Origin: Stenotrophomonas sp. 24(2023)
GTDB taxonomy: Bacteria > Pseudomonadota > Gammaproteobacteria > Xanthomonadales > Xanthomonadaceae
Assembly (NCBI RefSeq): GCF_030913365.1
Contig: NZ_CP133160.1
Location: 1,612,001 to 1,676,000, forward strand
DNA length: 64,000 nt
Direction: 5' to 3'
Within the stretch, counting starts at the first letter, position 1. Every line of letters begins with the position of its first letter. The position numbers and the translations under genes were made by a program. The notes below the pieces were generated by a model. The model did not search any database, was not told where the DNA came from, and saw nothing but the letters and a program-made list of their open reading frames with translations. This document shows, in pieces, positions 18,258-26,310 of this stretch.

Positions 18258-18287
18258 ACTCTAGGGCAGCGCCTGAGAGCCTGTCAA
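18258..18287 (-). promoter_or_regulatory. Predicted sigma-70 promoter of the GH109 gene
   Basis: On the minus strand, TTGACA (18287-18282) and TAGAGT (18263-18258) are separated by 18 bases. The -35 is a perfect consensus match. The first AgaR-like GAAAG box begins two bases upstream of the -35, so repressor bound there would block RNA polymerase. The transcript would have a leader of about 110 bases. Confidence 0.65.
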
Positions 18288-18288
18288 C

Positions 18289-18351
18289 GAAAGGAAAGTA
18301 TTTGGAAAGACAATCCGCCAATATCGAAAGAAATATAAGCACACCCCTTTC
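18289..18351. promoter_or_regulatory. AgaR operator cluster, GH109 side (five CTTTC/GAAAG boxes)
   Basis: GAAAG at 18289-18293, 18294-18298, 18305-18309 and 18326-18330, and CTTTC at 18347-18351. AgaR-type DeoR repressors of proteobacterial GalNAc regulons are described as binding repeated CTTTC units in varied arrangements. The cognate agaR lies in the same locus. Boxes crowd the region just upstream of the predicted GH109 -35. Confidence 0.75.
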
Positions 18352-18445
18352 GAACTTCTGGCGAACCAAAGGAAGCCGATCCCTCCAATATCACACGCAA
18401 AACGTGGACAATCCGGCAGACAGGCCAGCATCAACCTGCCGCCCC

Positions 18446-18489
18446 CTTTCTTTCGTTTTTCTTTCTAAATTTGACAATTCGAAAGAAAG
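18446..18489. promoter_or_regulatory. AgaR operator cluster and -35 element, agaS side
   Basis: CTTTC at 18446-18450, 18450-18454 and 18461-18465, and GAAAG at 18481-18485 and 18485-18489. A perfect -35 TTGACA lies between them at 18471-18476. The -10 is weak (around 18494-18501). The last two boxes would sit inside the promoter spacer, an arrangement that favours repression of agaS. Confidence 0.72.
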
Positions 18490-18524
18490 CCGGGATGGTA
18501 AGCCCGCCCCCACCGGAACCCCCC

Positions 18525-19679
18525 ATGGACCGCGTCCTGCTTACCGACCCACCCACCTGGCAAGCGCTGGGTGGTGCCCACACCGCCAGTGAAATCGCCC
18601 AGCAACCCGCCGTGTGGGAGGCCTTGGCGAACGACCTGGGCCCATCCCGCGAACGGCTGCAGGCATTCCTGGGAGATTGCCTGTCCAACCCCGACCAGCG
18701 CGTGCTGTTCACCGGTGCGGGCAGCTCCGGCTTCATTGCCGAAATGGTGGCCGATACGATCAACGCACAGTGGCCAGCCGATGTGCGCGTGGTACACACC
18801 ACCAGCCTGCTGACCCATCCGGCGCTGTACCTGCAGCACGACCGCCCCACCCTGCTGGTGTCCTTCGGCCGCAGCGGCTCCAGCCCGGAAAGCGTGGCGG
18901 CGGTCGAGCGCGTGCGCAGTGATGTGGCGCAGGCCCGCTTCCTGGACATCACCTGCAACGCCGATGGCGAGCTGGCGCAGCGTGGCGCTGGCCGCAGCGA
19001 TACCTGCACCCTGCTGATGCCTGCCGCCAGCTGCGACCGTGCCTTTGCCATGACCAGCAGCCTGACCTGCATGCTGCTGGCGGCACTGACCGTGTTCGAC
19101 CGCAGCACGTGGGACGAACGCATCGCGCGCCTGCGCACGCTGGCCGCCCTGGCCCGCAGTGGGCTGGCGCAGTGGGACGCACCGGTCGCCCTGCTGGCCG
19201 CGCGCCCGTTCAACCGGGTGATCTACCTGGGCAGCGGCCCGCTGGAAGCGCTGGCGCGGGAAGCTGCGCTGAAGGTGCTGGAGCTCACTGCCGGCCGCGT
19301 GCTGGCGTTGGCCAACACGCCGCTGGGTTTCCGCCATGGGCCGAAATCCACGTTGGATGAGACCACCCTGGTGGTGGTGCTGCGCAGCGCGCAGCCGCTG
19401 GCGCGTCGCTACGAAACCGACCTGCTGGCCGAACTGCGCCGCGACGGCGTGGCCGGGCAGGTGCTGTCGATCGGACCGGCCACTGACATCGGTGCCGACG
19501 ATGACTACACACTCGCCGTACCGGCACTGGATGACCCCTGGCTGGCCCCGGTATGGCTGGGCTTTGCGCAGCTGTTGGCGCTGCGGCGTTCGGCTGCGCT
19601 CGGGTTGACCCCGGACAACCCCTTCCCCGACGGCACGGTCAACCGTGTCGTGCAGGGTGTGACCATCCACCATGGCTGA
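18525..19679 (+). CDS. agaS: D-galactosamine-6-phosphate deaminase/isomerase (AgaS)
   Basis: Cytoplasmic SIS-domain enzyme converting galactosamine-6-phosphate to tagatose-6-phosphate and ammonia. 384 residues with two SIS domains. The first has GAGSSGFI near residue 45 and SFGRSGSSPESV near 95; the second has GSGPLEALAREAALKVLEL near 235 and the conserved GFRHGPKS near 270. These are family features of AgaS/GlmS-type isomerases. First gene of the operon, downstream of the AgaR boxes. An in-frame ATG at 18495 lies within the promoter elements, so ATG 18525 is preferred. Its ribosome site (GGAA) is weak. The stop overlaps agaK by eight bases. Confidence 0.88.
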   Translation: MDRVLLTDPPTWQALGGAHTASEIAQQPAVWEALANDLGPSRERLQAFLGDCLSNPDQRVLFTGAGSSGFIAEMVADTINAQWPADVRVVHTTSLLTHPALYLQHDRPTLLVSFGRSGSSPESVAAVERVRSDVAQARFLDITCNADGELAQRGAGRSDTCTLLMPAASCDRAFAMTSSLTCMLLAALTVFDRSTWDERIARLRTLAALARSGLAQWDAPVALLAARPFNRVIYLGSGPLEALAREAALKVLELTAGRVLALANTPLGFRHGPKSTLDETTLVVVLRSAQPLARRYETDLLAELRRDGVAGQVLSIGPATDIGADDDYTLAVPALDDPWLAPVWLGFAQLLALRRSAALGLTPDNPFPDGTVNRVVQGVTIHHG

Positions 19680-20622
19680 GCCCACCGCTCACGCCGGCTA
19701 TGGCATCGACATCGGCGGCACCAAGACCGAACTGGTCGCCTGCGATGCGGCGCTGCAGGTCCTCTGGCGGCAGCGCATCGCCACCCCGCAGGGCGACTAC
19801 CCCGGCTTCCTGCAGGCCGTGGTGGATCTGGTGGCGGCGGCCGATGCGGCACTGGGCCAGCGGGCCGGTGCGATCGGCATTGCGTTGCCGGGCGTGCGCG
19901 ACCGCGATGGCCGCCAGCTCAGCGCCAACGTGCCCGCGCTGACCGGCCAGCAGGTGGCCGCGGACCTGCAGGCCCGCCTGTCGGTACCGCTGCGGTTCGG
20001 CAATGACCTGCAGTGTTTCGCCCTGTCCGAAGCCCATGGCGGTGCCGCTGACGGCTACCCCAGCATGTTCGGCGCGATCCTGGGCACCGGCGCCGGCGGC
20101 GGCTTCTGCGCGCAGGGCCGCCTGCTGGCAGGCTTCAACGGCCTGGCCGGGGAATGGGGCCACTGGAGCGTGCCGGCCCATCTGCTGCAACGCCATGGCC
20201 TGCCGTTGCTCGACTGCGGCTGCGGGCTGCGTGGCTGCCTGGAGCGCTATGTATCCGGCAGTGGCCTGGCGATGATCGAACGCCATCTCGGCGGCAGCGC
20301 GGCCAACGCCAGCGCGGTGATCGCCCTGGCTGACGCCGGTGATGTCCGTGCCGGCCACGCGCTGGACATCCACCGCGACCTGCTGGGCCACAGCCTGGCC
20401 GCACTGGTGCTGGCACTGGACCCGCACATCATCGTGCTCGGCGGTGGGCTGTCGCGCCATGCACCGCTGTACGAACAACTGCCTGCGGCCGTGGCCCGCC
20501 ACCTGTTCAGCGGTGTGCAGGTACCGCCCATCGTGCCACCGCACTTCGGCGATGCCGGCGGTGCCCGCGGTGCCGCCCTGCTCGCCCTCGACTCCCCGCC
20601 TACCCAGCCCTCCGGAGCATGA
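19672..20622 (+). CDS. agaK: ROK-family N-acetylgalactosamine kinase (AgaK)
   Basis: 316-residue sugar kinase of the ROK family, predicted to phosphorylate imported GalNAc at C6. Seen: the phosphate-binding loop GYGIDIGGTKTELV near residue 9, the catalytic FGNDLQ segment near 107, the second ATP site ILGTGAGGG near 133, and the zinc-binding CGCGLRGC near 181. GlcNAc kinase (NagK) would look the same from sequence. The GalNAc specificity is inferred from the GH109, agaS and agaZ neighbours. Its ATG lies inside the end of agaS and its TGA overlaps the agaZ ATG, indicating tight coupling. Confidence 0.82.
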   Translation: MAEPTAHAGYGIDIGGTKTELVACDAALQVLWRQRIATPQGDYPGFLQAVVDLVAAADAALGQRAGAIGIALPGVRDRDGRQLSANVPALTGQQVAADLQARLSVPLRFGNDLQCFALSEAHGGAADGYPSMFGAILGTGAGGGFCAQGRLLAGFNGLAGEWGHWSVPAHLLQRHGLPLLDCGCGLRGCLERYVSGSGLAMIERHLGGSAANASAVIALADAGDVRAGHALDIHRDLLGHSLAALVLALDPHIIVLGGGLSRHAPLYEQLPAAVARHLFSGVQVPPIVPPHFGDAGGARGAALLALDSPPTQPSGA

Positions 20623-21935
20623 TGCCCATGTCTACGCTGCAGTCCCTGCTTGCCACCCATCGTGCCGGCCACAACGTAGGCCTGTACAGCGTCTGCTGCA
20701 GCAACGAGCAGGTGCTGCGCGCGGCCATGCACGTGGCCCTGCGCCACGACAGCGTGCTGCTCATCGAAGCCACCTCCAACCAGGTGGACCAGTTCGGCGG
20801 CTATACCGGCATGACGCCACCGCAGTACCGCGACTACGTACAGGCACTGGCCGCAGAGGAAGGCTTCCCGCACGCGCGGCTGGTGCTGGGCGGTGACCAT
20901 CTTGGGCCGAATGCGTGGCAGAAGAAGCCAGCGGCCGAAGCCATGGCCCATGCACGCACGCTGATCGAAGCCTACGTGGCCGCCGGCTTCCACAAGATCC
21001 ACCTGGACTGCAGCATGTCCTGCGCCGATGACCCGGTGCCGCTGCCCGACGCCATCGTTGCGGCACGCTCGGCCGAGCTGGCGCTCATCGCCGAACGCAC
21101 CGCTGCCGACCACGGCCTGCCGCCACCGGTCTATGTCATCGGTACCGAAGTGCCCGTTCCCGGCGGCGAAGCCTCGCTGGCCGACGGCCTGCAGGTGACC
21201 ACACCGGCGGCGGCCGCGCAGACGCTGGCCATCCACCAGCGCGCCTTCGACACGCCTGCACTGCACGCTGCATGGCAGCGCGTGATCGCCATGGTGGTGC
21301 AGCCGGGCGTGGATTTCGACCACAGCAGCGTGCACGAGTACGACCCGGCCGCCGCCGGTGCACTGGCCGATTTCCTCGAGCAGCAGCCGCGCATCGTGTT
21401 CGAGGCCCATTCCACCGATTACCAGCGCGAATCCGGGCTGCATGCCCTGGTACGCGACCACTTCGCCATCCTCAAGGTCGGCCCCGCCGCTACCTTCGCC
21501 TATCGCGAAGCGCTGTTCGCGCTGGCCGCCATCGAATCGGCGCTGCTGCCGGCGGCGCAGTGCTCGCAGCTGCCGCAGGTGCTGGAGCAGGTGATGCTGG
21601 CCCTGCCCGCGCCCTGGCAGGGGCACTACCACGGCGACGAAGCCACCCTGCGCCTGCTGCGCAGCTTCGCCTTCAGCGACCGCTGCCGCTACTACTGGGG
21701 GGAACCGGCGCTGGCGGCGGCCGTGCAGACCCTGTTCACCAACCTGCAGCAGCACGCCCCGCCGCTGGTGCTGCTGAGTCAGTACCTGCCCGAGCAGTAC
21801 CGCGCGGTGCGCGAAGGCCAGCTGCAGAACACCCCGCAGGCACTGGTGCAGCACCGTATCGGCCTGTGCCTGGACGAATACGCCCGCGCCTGCACCCGCA
21901 ACCAGGCCGGCGCACGCCCGCGCGTGAACGGCTAA
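20619..21935 (+). CDS. agaZ: GatZ/KbaZ-family tagatose-bisphosphate aldolase subunit (AgaZ)
   Basis: 438-residue protein of the GatZ/KbaZ/AgaZ family, with the conserved LIEATSNQVDQFGGYTGM segment near residue 50, LGGDHLGPNAW near 89, HLDCSMSC near 128, and HSTDYQ near 268. In E. coli the family member is needed for activity or stability of a class II tagatose-1,6-bisphosphate aldolase; some annotations instead assign tagatose-6-phosphate kinase activity. No catalytic AgaY/KbaY partner or PfkB-type kinase is in this window, so the exact step remains open. The ATG overlaps the preceding stop. Second and fourth codons are also ATG, so the start could shift by 3 or 9 bases. Confidence 0.85.
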   Translation: MMPMSTLQSLLATHRAGHNVGLYSVCCSNEQVLRAAMHVALRHDSVLLIEATSNQVDQFGGYTGMTPPQYRDYVQALAAEEGFPHARLVLGGDHLGPNAWQKKPAAEAMAHARTLIEAYVAAGFHKIHLDCSMSCADDPVPLPDAIVAARSAELALIAERTAADHGLPPPVYVIGTEVPVPGGEASLADGLQVTTPAAAAQTLAIHQRAFDTPALHAAWQRVIAMVVQPGVDFDHSSVHEYDPAAAGALADFLEQQPRIVFEAHSTDYQRESGLHALVRDHFAILKVGPAATFAYREALFALAAIESALLPAAQCSQLPQVLEQVMLALPAPWQGHYHGDEATLRLLRSFAFSDRCRYYWGEPALAAAVQTLFTNLQQHAPPLVLLSQYLPEQYRAVREGQLQNTPQALVQHRIGLCLDEYARACTRNQAGARPRVNG

Positions 21936-21968
21936 TCTCTGTCTTTCCACGTGAATCCAGAGAAGGCC

Positions 21969-22748
21969 ATGCGCACGACCCGTCCCCGCCGCCAGCAGAT
22001 CCTGCAGACCCTGATCGAAAAGGGTTCCGTGCAGGTCGCCGAGCTGGTCGACCGCTTCGGCGTGTCGGCGGTGACCATCCGCGCGGACCTGAGCCACTTC
22101 GAGGCACAGGGCCTGGCCACGCGCACGCATGGCGGCGCGACGCTGGTGCGCACGCCACCGCAGGAACAGGACATCCATGAAAAGGATGCGCTGAACCTGC
22201 CGCTGAAGGAATCCATCGGCGTGCGCGCTGCGCAGCTGGTGCAGCCGGGCGACAACATCATCATCGATTCGGGCTCCACCACCATGACCCTGGCCCGCCA
22301 CCTGCGCGCGCACCGCGACGTCACGGTGATGACCAACGGCCTGAACATCGCCTGGGAACTGGCCAATGCGCCGGGCGTGAACGTGCTGCTGACCGGTGGC
22401 CTGCTGCGCAAGCAGTCGCTGTCGCTGCAGGGCAGCCAGGCCGAGGCCAGCCTCAACCCCTACAGTTTCGACACGCTGTTCCTGGGCGTGGACGGGCTGG
22501 ACCTGCAGTTCGGCCTGACCACCCATGACGAGGCCGAGGCGCGCCTGAACCATCGCATGGTCGAGCGCGCCCGGCGCATCGTGGTGCTCACCGACGCCTC
22601 CAAGTTCGGGCGGGTCAGCCTGCATCGCATCGCGATGCTCGACCAGGTCCACGCCATCATCACCGACCCCGGCATCGACGAGGCCACCCGCGAGGGGCTG
22701 CAACGCCAGGGTATCGACGTCATCATCGCCGAGCCATCGCCACCATGA
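21969..22748 (+). CDS. agaR: DeoR-family repressor of the GalNAc regulon (AgaR)
   Basis: 259-residue DeoR/GlpR regulator: an N-terminal winged helix-turn-helix (about 5-58, RRQQILQTLIEKGSV then VSAVTIRADLSHFE), and a DeoRC sugar-phosphate-binding domain with DSGSTTMTLA near 100 and TNGLN near 124. It is placed inside the aga operon, and the divergent promoter region has the CTTTC boxes described for AgaR. The likely inducer is a galactosamine/tagatose phosphate, by family. One isolated CTTTC (21943-21947) lies just upstream. Start: ATG 21969 with an AGAGAAGG ribosome site, rather than the GTG at 21951. The stop overlaps agaA. Confidence 0.87.
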   Translation: MRTTRPRRQQILQTLIEKGSVQVAELVDRFGVSAVTIRADLSHFEAQGLATRTHGGATLVRTPPQEQDIHEKDALNLPLKESIGVRAAQLVQPGDNIIIDSGSTTMTLARHLRAHRDVTVMTNGLNIAWELANAPGVNVLLTGGLLRKQSLSLQGSQAEASLNPYSFDTLFLGVDGLDLQFGLTTHDEAEARLNHRMVERARRIVVLTDASKFGRVSLHRIAMLDQVHAIITDPGIDEATREGLQRQGIDVIIAEPSPP

Positions 22749-23866
22749 CCCAACCGCGCACCCTGTATGGCCGCATCCTCACTCCCCTGGGGTGGCGCCG
22801 CGGCCATGTCCACTTCGATACACAGGTACGCCAGCTGCAGGTGGACGACCACAGCGGTGCCGATGACACCACCCTGCCGGTGATCCTGCCGGGCTTCGTC
22901 GACCTGCACGTGCACGGTGGCGCCGGCGTGGACCTGATGCAGGGCGGCGATGTGGCCCGCACCATCGCCCATACCCACGCCCGCTTCGGCACCACCACCC
23001 TGCTGGCGACCACGATGACCGCCGGCATGGACGAGATCGAACAGGCACTGCAGGGCGTGGCCAACGTGATGGCCGCCCCCGACGCCGATGCCGCCGACAT
23101 CGTCGGTGTGCACCTGGAAGGCCCGTTCATCAGCCCGCAACGGCTGGGCGCGCAGCCGCCACGCACGGTGGAAGCCACGCTGGCGCGCGTGCAGGCCCTG
23201 CATGCACTGGCGCCGATCCGGGTGATGACGCTGGCACCGGAAATCGGCCAGCACACCGCGCTCATCCCCGCGCTGGCGGCCCTGGGCATCCGCGTGCAGG
23301 TCGGCCACAGTGCCGGCACCTACGAAGATGCCGTGGCGGCACTGCAGGCCGGTGCCGTGGGCTTCACCCATCTGTTCAACGGCATGACCGGCGTGGACCA
23401 CTACCGGCCCGGCATCGCTGCCGCCGCACTCGCCCATGCGCAGTACGCCGAGATCATCCCCGACCTGCAGCATGTGCACCCCGGCGTGATCCGCCTGGCG
23501 GCGCGCGCGATTCCGCGCCTGTACGCAGTGACCGATGCCACCGCCGCCACCGGCATGCCCGATGGCGAGTACGCACTGGGCGAACAGCGCGTGCACAAGT
23601 GCATGGGCTGCGTGCGCCTGGCCAGCGGCTCGCTCGCCGGCAGCGCGCTGACGATGGACCAGGCGCTGCGCAACCTGGTGCAGGTGGGCATGGCGCTTGC
23701 CGATGCCTCGCAGCGCGTGTCCACCTTCCCGGCCGACTACCTGGGCCTGGCCGACCGCGGGCGCATCGCGCCGGACATGCGCGCCGACCTGGTGGTGGTG
23801 GATGCACAGCTGCAACTGCAGCAGGTGTTCGCCGCTGGCACGGCCATCGATCTGCACGTCGCGTAG
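22745..23866 (+). CDS. agaA: N-acetylgalactosamine-6-phosphate deacetylase (AgaA/NagA family)
   Basis: Amidohydrolase of 373 residues removing the acetyl group from GalNAc-6-phosphate. Metal-binding and catalytic elements are visible: FVDLHVHGG near residue 52, HLEGPFISP near 122 (metal Glu), VGHSAGT near 187, THLFNGM near 208, and VTDATAATGM (catalytic Asp) near 260. NagA (GlcNAc-6-P) has the same motifs; the GalNAc assignment comes from the operon. It could be dual-specific. The ATG overlaps the stop of agaR; the permease follows after 87 bp. Confidence 0.85.
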   Translation: MTQPRTLYGRILTPLGWRRGHVHFDTQVRQLQVDDHSGADDTTLPVILPGFVDLHVHGGAGVDLMQGGDVARTIAHTHARFGTTTLLATTMTAGMDEIEQALQGVANVMAAPDADAADIVGVHLEGPFISPQRLGAQPPRTVEATLARVQALHALAPIRVMTLAPEIGQHTALIPALAALGIRVQVGHSAGTYEDAVAALQAGAVGFTHLFNGMTGVDHYRPGIAAAALAHAQYAEIIPDLQHVHPGVIRLAARAIPRLYAVTDATAATGMPDGEYALGEQRVHKCMGCVRLASGSLAGSALTMDQALRNLVQVGMALADASQRVSTFPADYLGLADRGRIAPDMRADLVVVDAQLQLQQVFAAGTAIDLHVA

Positions 23867-23953
23867 CACCAGCACCACGCCCCCTGCGGTGGCCGCCGAG
23901 GCCGCCCGCCGCGCGGCCGACACCGCGCCCTCCTTCCTTCCAGGACTGCCCCG

Positions 23954-25762
23954 ATGACCACCGCCACCGCCGCTGTGCCTGCGCCCCCTGCCCCGCGCTG
24001 GCCGGTCCGCTACCTGCTCTTCATCGGCGGCCTGGGCGGCCTGCTCTATGGCATCGACATCGGCATCATCGCCGGTGCGTTGCCCTATCTGGAGGCCACC
24101 GCCAGCCATGCCTGGCAACTCAGCAGCCAGCAGCTGGGCTTCGTGGTGGCCGCGGTGCTGCTGGGCAGCGTGCTGTCCTCGCTGTTCGCCGGGCTCATCG
24201 CCGACCTGATCGGCCGTCGTGGCGCCATGCTGCTGGCCGGTCTGCTGTTCACCGCCAGCATTCCGGTCATGGCGCTGGCCTCGGGCTACACGCCCCTGTT
24301 GCTGGGCCGCCTGCTGCAGGGCATCAGCGGCGGCCTGATCGGCGTGGTGGTACCGCTGTACCTGGCCGAGGTGCTCAGCCCCGAGCGACGCGGCCGCGGT
24401 GCGGCGATGTTCCAGCTGCTGCTGACCATCGGCCTGGTCCTTGCGGCATTGATCGGCCTGTATCACGCGCACGCGGTGGATGCCGCCGCCGAAGCCGTGC
24501 GTTCGCTGCCGACGGCGCAGCAGGCGCAGGCGCTGTTCGCGGTGAAGGACCACGCCTGGCGCACCATCTTCTGGAGCTGTCTGGCACCGGGCCTGCTGTT
24601 CTGCGCCGGCATCTTCTGGCTATCCGAATCACCGCGCTGGCTGGTGCGCCGTGGCCGCGTGGACGACGCCCGCCGCAGCCTGCAGCGCGTGCTGCCCGCC
24701 GCGCAGGTGGACGCTACACTGGCGCAGATCCAGGCACCGGAATCGACCGGCAGCGACGGCAAGCGCGACCCGCTGCTCAGCCGCCGCTACGTGGTGCCGT
24801 TCCTGCTCGCCTGCGTGGTGCTGGCCTGCACCCAGGCCACCGGCATCAACTCGGTGCTGGCCTATGCGGTGAACATCCTCAACCAGGCCGGCCTGTCCGG
24901 CTCGGTGGCCAACAGCGCCGACGCAGGAATCAAGCTGCTCAATGCGGTGATGACCGTGGTCGCGTTGCTGCTGGTGGACCGCAAGGGCCGCAAGTTCCTG
25001 CTGATGCTCGGCAGCGGCGGCATCTGCGTGGCCCTGCTGGCGGCGGCCACGCTGTTCTTCCAGGCCGAGCGCGGGCGCGCCGACGTGCAGCCGCAACTGC
25101 AGGCCGCTGTCAGTGGCGACGGCCTGCAGCTGGTGCTGGATGAGGCACAGTGGCAGCGCCTGCGCGGCACCCTCGATGGCCAGGGACAGCCACTGCAGCT
25201 GACCGTGTCATATGCCTATGGCGACTTCACCAATGTGCGTGCCCTGCGCAGCGACAACCTGACCGACCGCGAGCTGCGCATCGACCGCACCGGCACCGTG
25301 CAGCCGGACAGTGTGATCGGTGCGTTCTTCCGCACACTCCACCTGAACCCGTTCGCCGATCCGGCCAGCGCGGCGCAGGCACCGCTGCGCATCGAGCAGG
25401 CGCGCATCGGCCCGGTGCCACGGCCCGCCCATGGCTGGGCCGTCGCCACCTGCATCCTCGTGTTCGTCGCGTTCTTCGCAGTTGGCCCCGGCGTCTGCGT
25501 ATGGCTGGCCCTCTCGGAACTGATGCCCAACCGCATCCGCTCCAACGGCATGAGCATCGCCCTGCTGATCAACCAGTTCGTCTCCACCACCATTGCCGCG
25601 CTGTTCCTGCCCACGGTGGGCCACCATGGCTACGCCAGCATGTTCGTGTTCTGGGCCGGCTGCACGCTGGTGTTCTTCCTGGTGGCCGCGTTCTGGCTGC
25701 CCGAAACCAAGGGCCGGTCACTGGAAGAGATTGAAGCCCGGTTTGCGCGGAAGCGGGGGTGA
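23954..25762 (+). CDS. MFS sugar-porter permease with large periplasmic insertions, probable GalNAc transporter
   Basis: 602-residue major facilitator of the sugar porter family, about 130 residues longer than usual. Standard signatures are present: GGLLYGIDIGII in TM1, DLIGRRG in the TM2-3 loop, GRLLQGISGG, PLYLAEVLSPERRGRGA, SESPRWLVRRGR in the central loop, DRKGRK, and the C-terminal PETKGRSLEEI. Two loops on the periplasmic side are unusual. About 25 extra residues lie between TM5 and TM6 (170-200), and about 120 residues lie between TM9 and TM10 (373-492), the latter soluble-looking and beta-rich. The position at the end of the aga operon, and the absence of a PTS, suggest it imports GalNAc. 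Substrate is inferred. Confidence 0.8.
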   Translation: MTTATAAVPAPPAPRWPVRYLLFIGGLGGLLYGIDIGIIAGALPYLEATASHAWQLSSQQLGFVVAAVLLGSVLSSLFAGLIADLIGRRGAMLLAGLLFTASIPVMALASGYTPLLLGRLLQGISGGLIGVVVPLYLAEVLSPERRGRGAAMFQLLLTIGLVLAALIGLYHAHAVDAAAEAVRSLPTAQQAQALFAVKDHAWRTIFWSCLAPGLLFCAGIFWLSESPRWLVRRGRVDDARRSLQRVLPAAQVDATLAQIQAPESTGSDGKRDPLLSRRYVVPFLLACVVLACTQATGINSVLAYAVNILNQAGLSGSVANSADAGIKLLNAVMTVVALLLVDRKGRKFLLMLGSGGICVALLAAATLFFQAERGRADVQPQLQAAVSGDGLQLVLDEAQWQRLRGTLDGQGQPLQLTVSYAYGDFTNVRALRSDNLTDRELRIDRTGTVQPDSVIGAFFRTLHLNPFADPASAAQAPLRIEQARIGPVPRPAHGWAVATCILVFVAFFAVGPGVCVWLALSELMPNRIRSNGMSIALLINQFVSTTIAALFLPTVGHHGYASMFVFWAGCTLVFFLVAAFWLPETKGRSLEEIEARFARKRG

Positions 25763-25799
25763 CCGGATACCGGCCCACCCCGCTTCCGGCATCAGGGGG

Positions 25800-26279
25800 C
25801 TATTGCAGCTGCACCGGCGGCCCACCCTGGGTGATGTAGCGCGCCAGATCCTGGATCTGCTGTGCACTGGCACCTGCACTGTTGACCTGCATGCTGGCGC
25901 CGAACGGCCCCTGCACGGTGGCCACGGTCAACACATGATCATCCACGGTAACGGCCACCTGCTTGCCCACCAGTGCCTCGGTGGCCTTGTGCAGCCGTTC
26001 GGCCGCGTCCGGGCGGAAGCGGAAGGCCAGGGCCGGCTGGTTGGCCGGGTCCAGGTTGGTGGACACATCGATGATATCGGCGCTGGTCGCCAGCGCCGGC
26101 TCGCGCAGGCTCAAGGGACGCCCCTGCCATTCCAGCGTGCCCTGGCCGATCGCATCCACCGCACGCAGCTGCACCTGCACCCCGGCATGCGGGGCATGCA
26201 GGGCTTCATTCGGCGCCGGTGTACCGGAACCACAGGCGGTCAACGCCAACAACAGTGCTACGGAAATAAATCGCTTCAT
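25800..26279 (-). CDS. Lipoprotein with a SecD P1-head-like domain
   Basis: 159-residue predicted lipoprotein: signal MKRFISVALLLALTACG with lipobox Cys at about residue 17. The mature part resembles the periplasmic head subdomain of SecD. It has an L-A-F-R-F-R-P-D-A-A-E-R-L-type segment, then T-E-A-L-V-G-K-Q-V-A-V-T-V-D-D, then a V-Q-G-P-F-G segment, the order found in SecD heads. Free-standing, membrane-anchored copies have no established role. It may be exported with or modulate an envelope system, but nothing nearby says which. Start ATG 26279 is preferred over one three codons upstream because the lipoprotein signal begins there. Confidence 0.7.
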   Translation of the reverse strand: MKRFISVALLLALTACGSGTPAPNEALHAPHAGVQVQLRAVDAIGQGTLEWQGRPLSLREPALATSADIIDVSTNLDPANQPALAFRFRPDAAERLHKATEALVGKQVAVTVDDHVLTVATVQGPFGASMQVNSAGASAQQIQDLARYITQGGPPVQLQ

Positions 26280-26310
26280 CGTGATCATCCCTGTCAGTGG
26301 GTGAAGGACA

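Noticed and set aside
21943..21947. Single CTTTC just before agaR as an extra AgaR operator
   Set aside because: Only one copy; a five-base match is expected by chance. Not listed as a separate site.
20247..24553. Two long minus-strand frames opposite the aga operon
   Set aside because: Each mirrors agaK-agaZ-agaR-agaA codons on the other strand; no motifs or ribosome sites.
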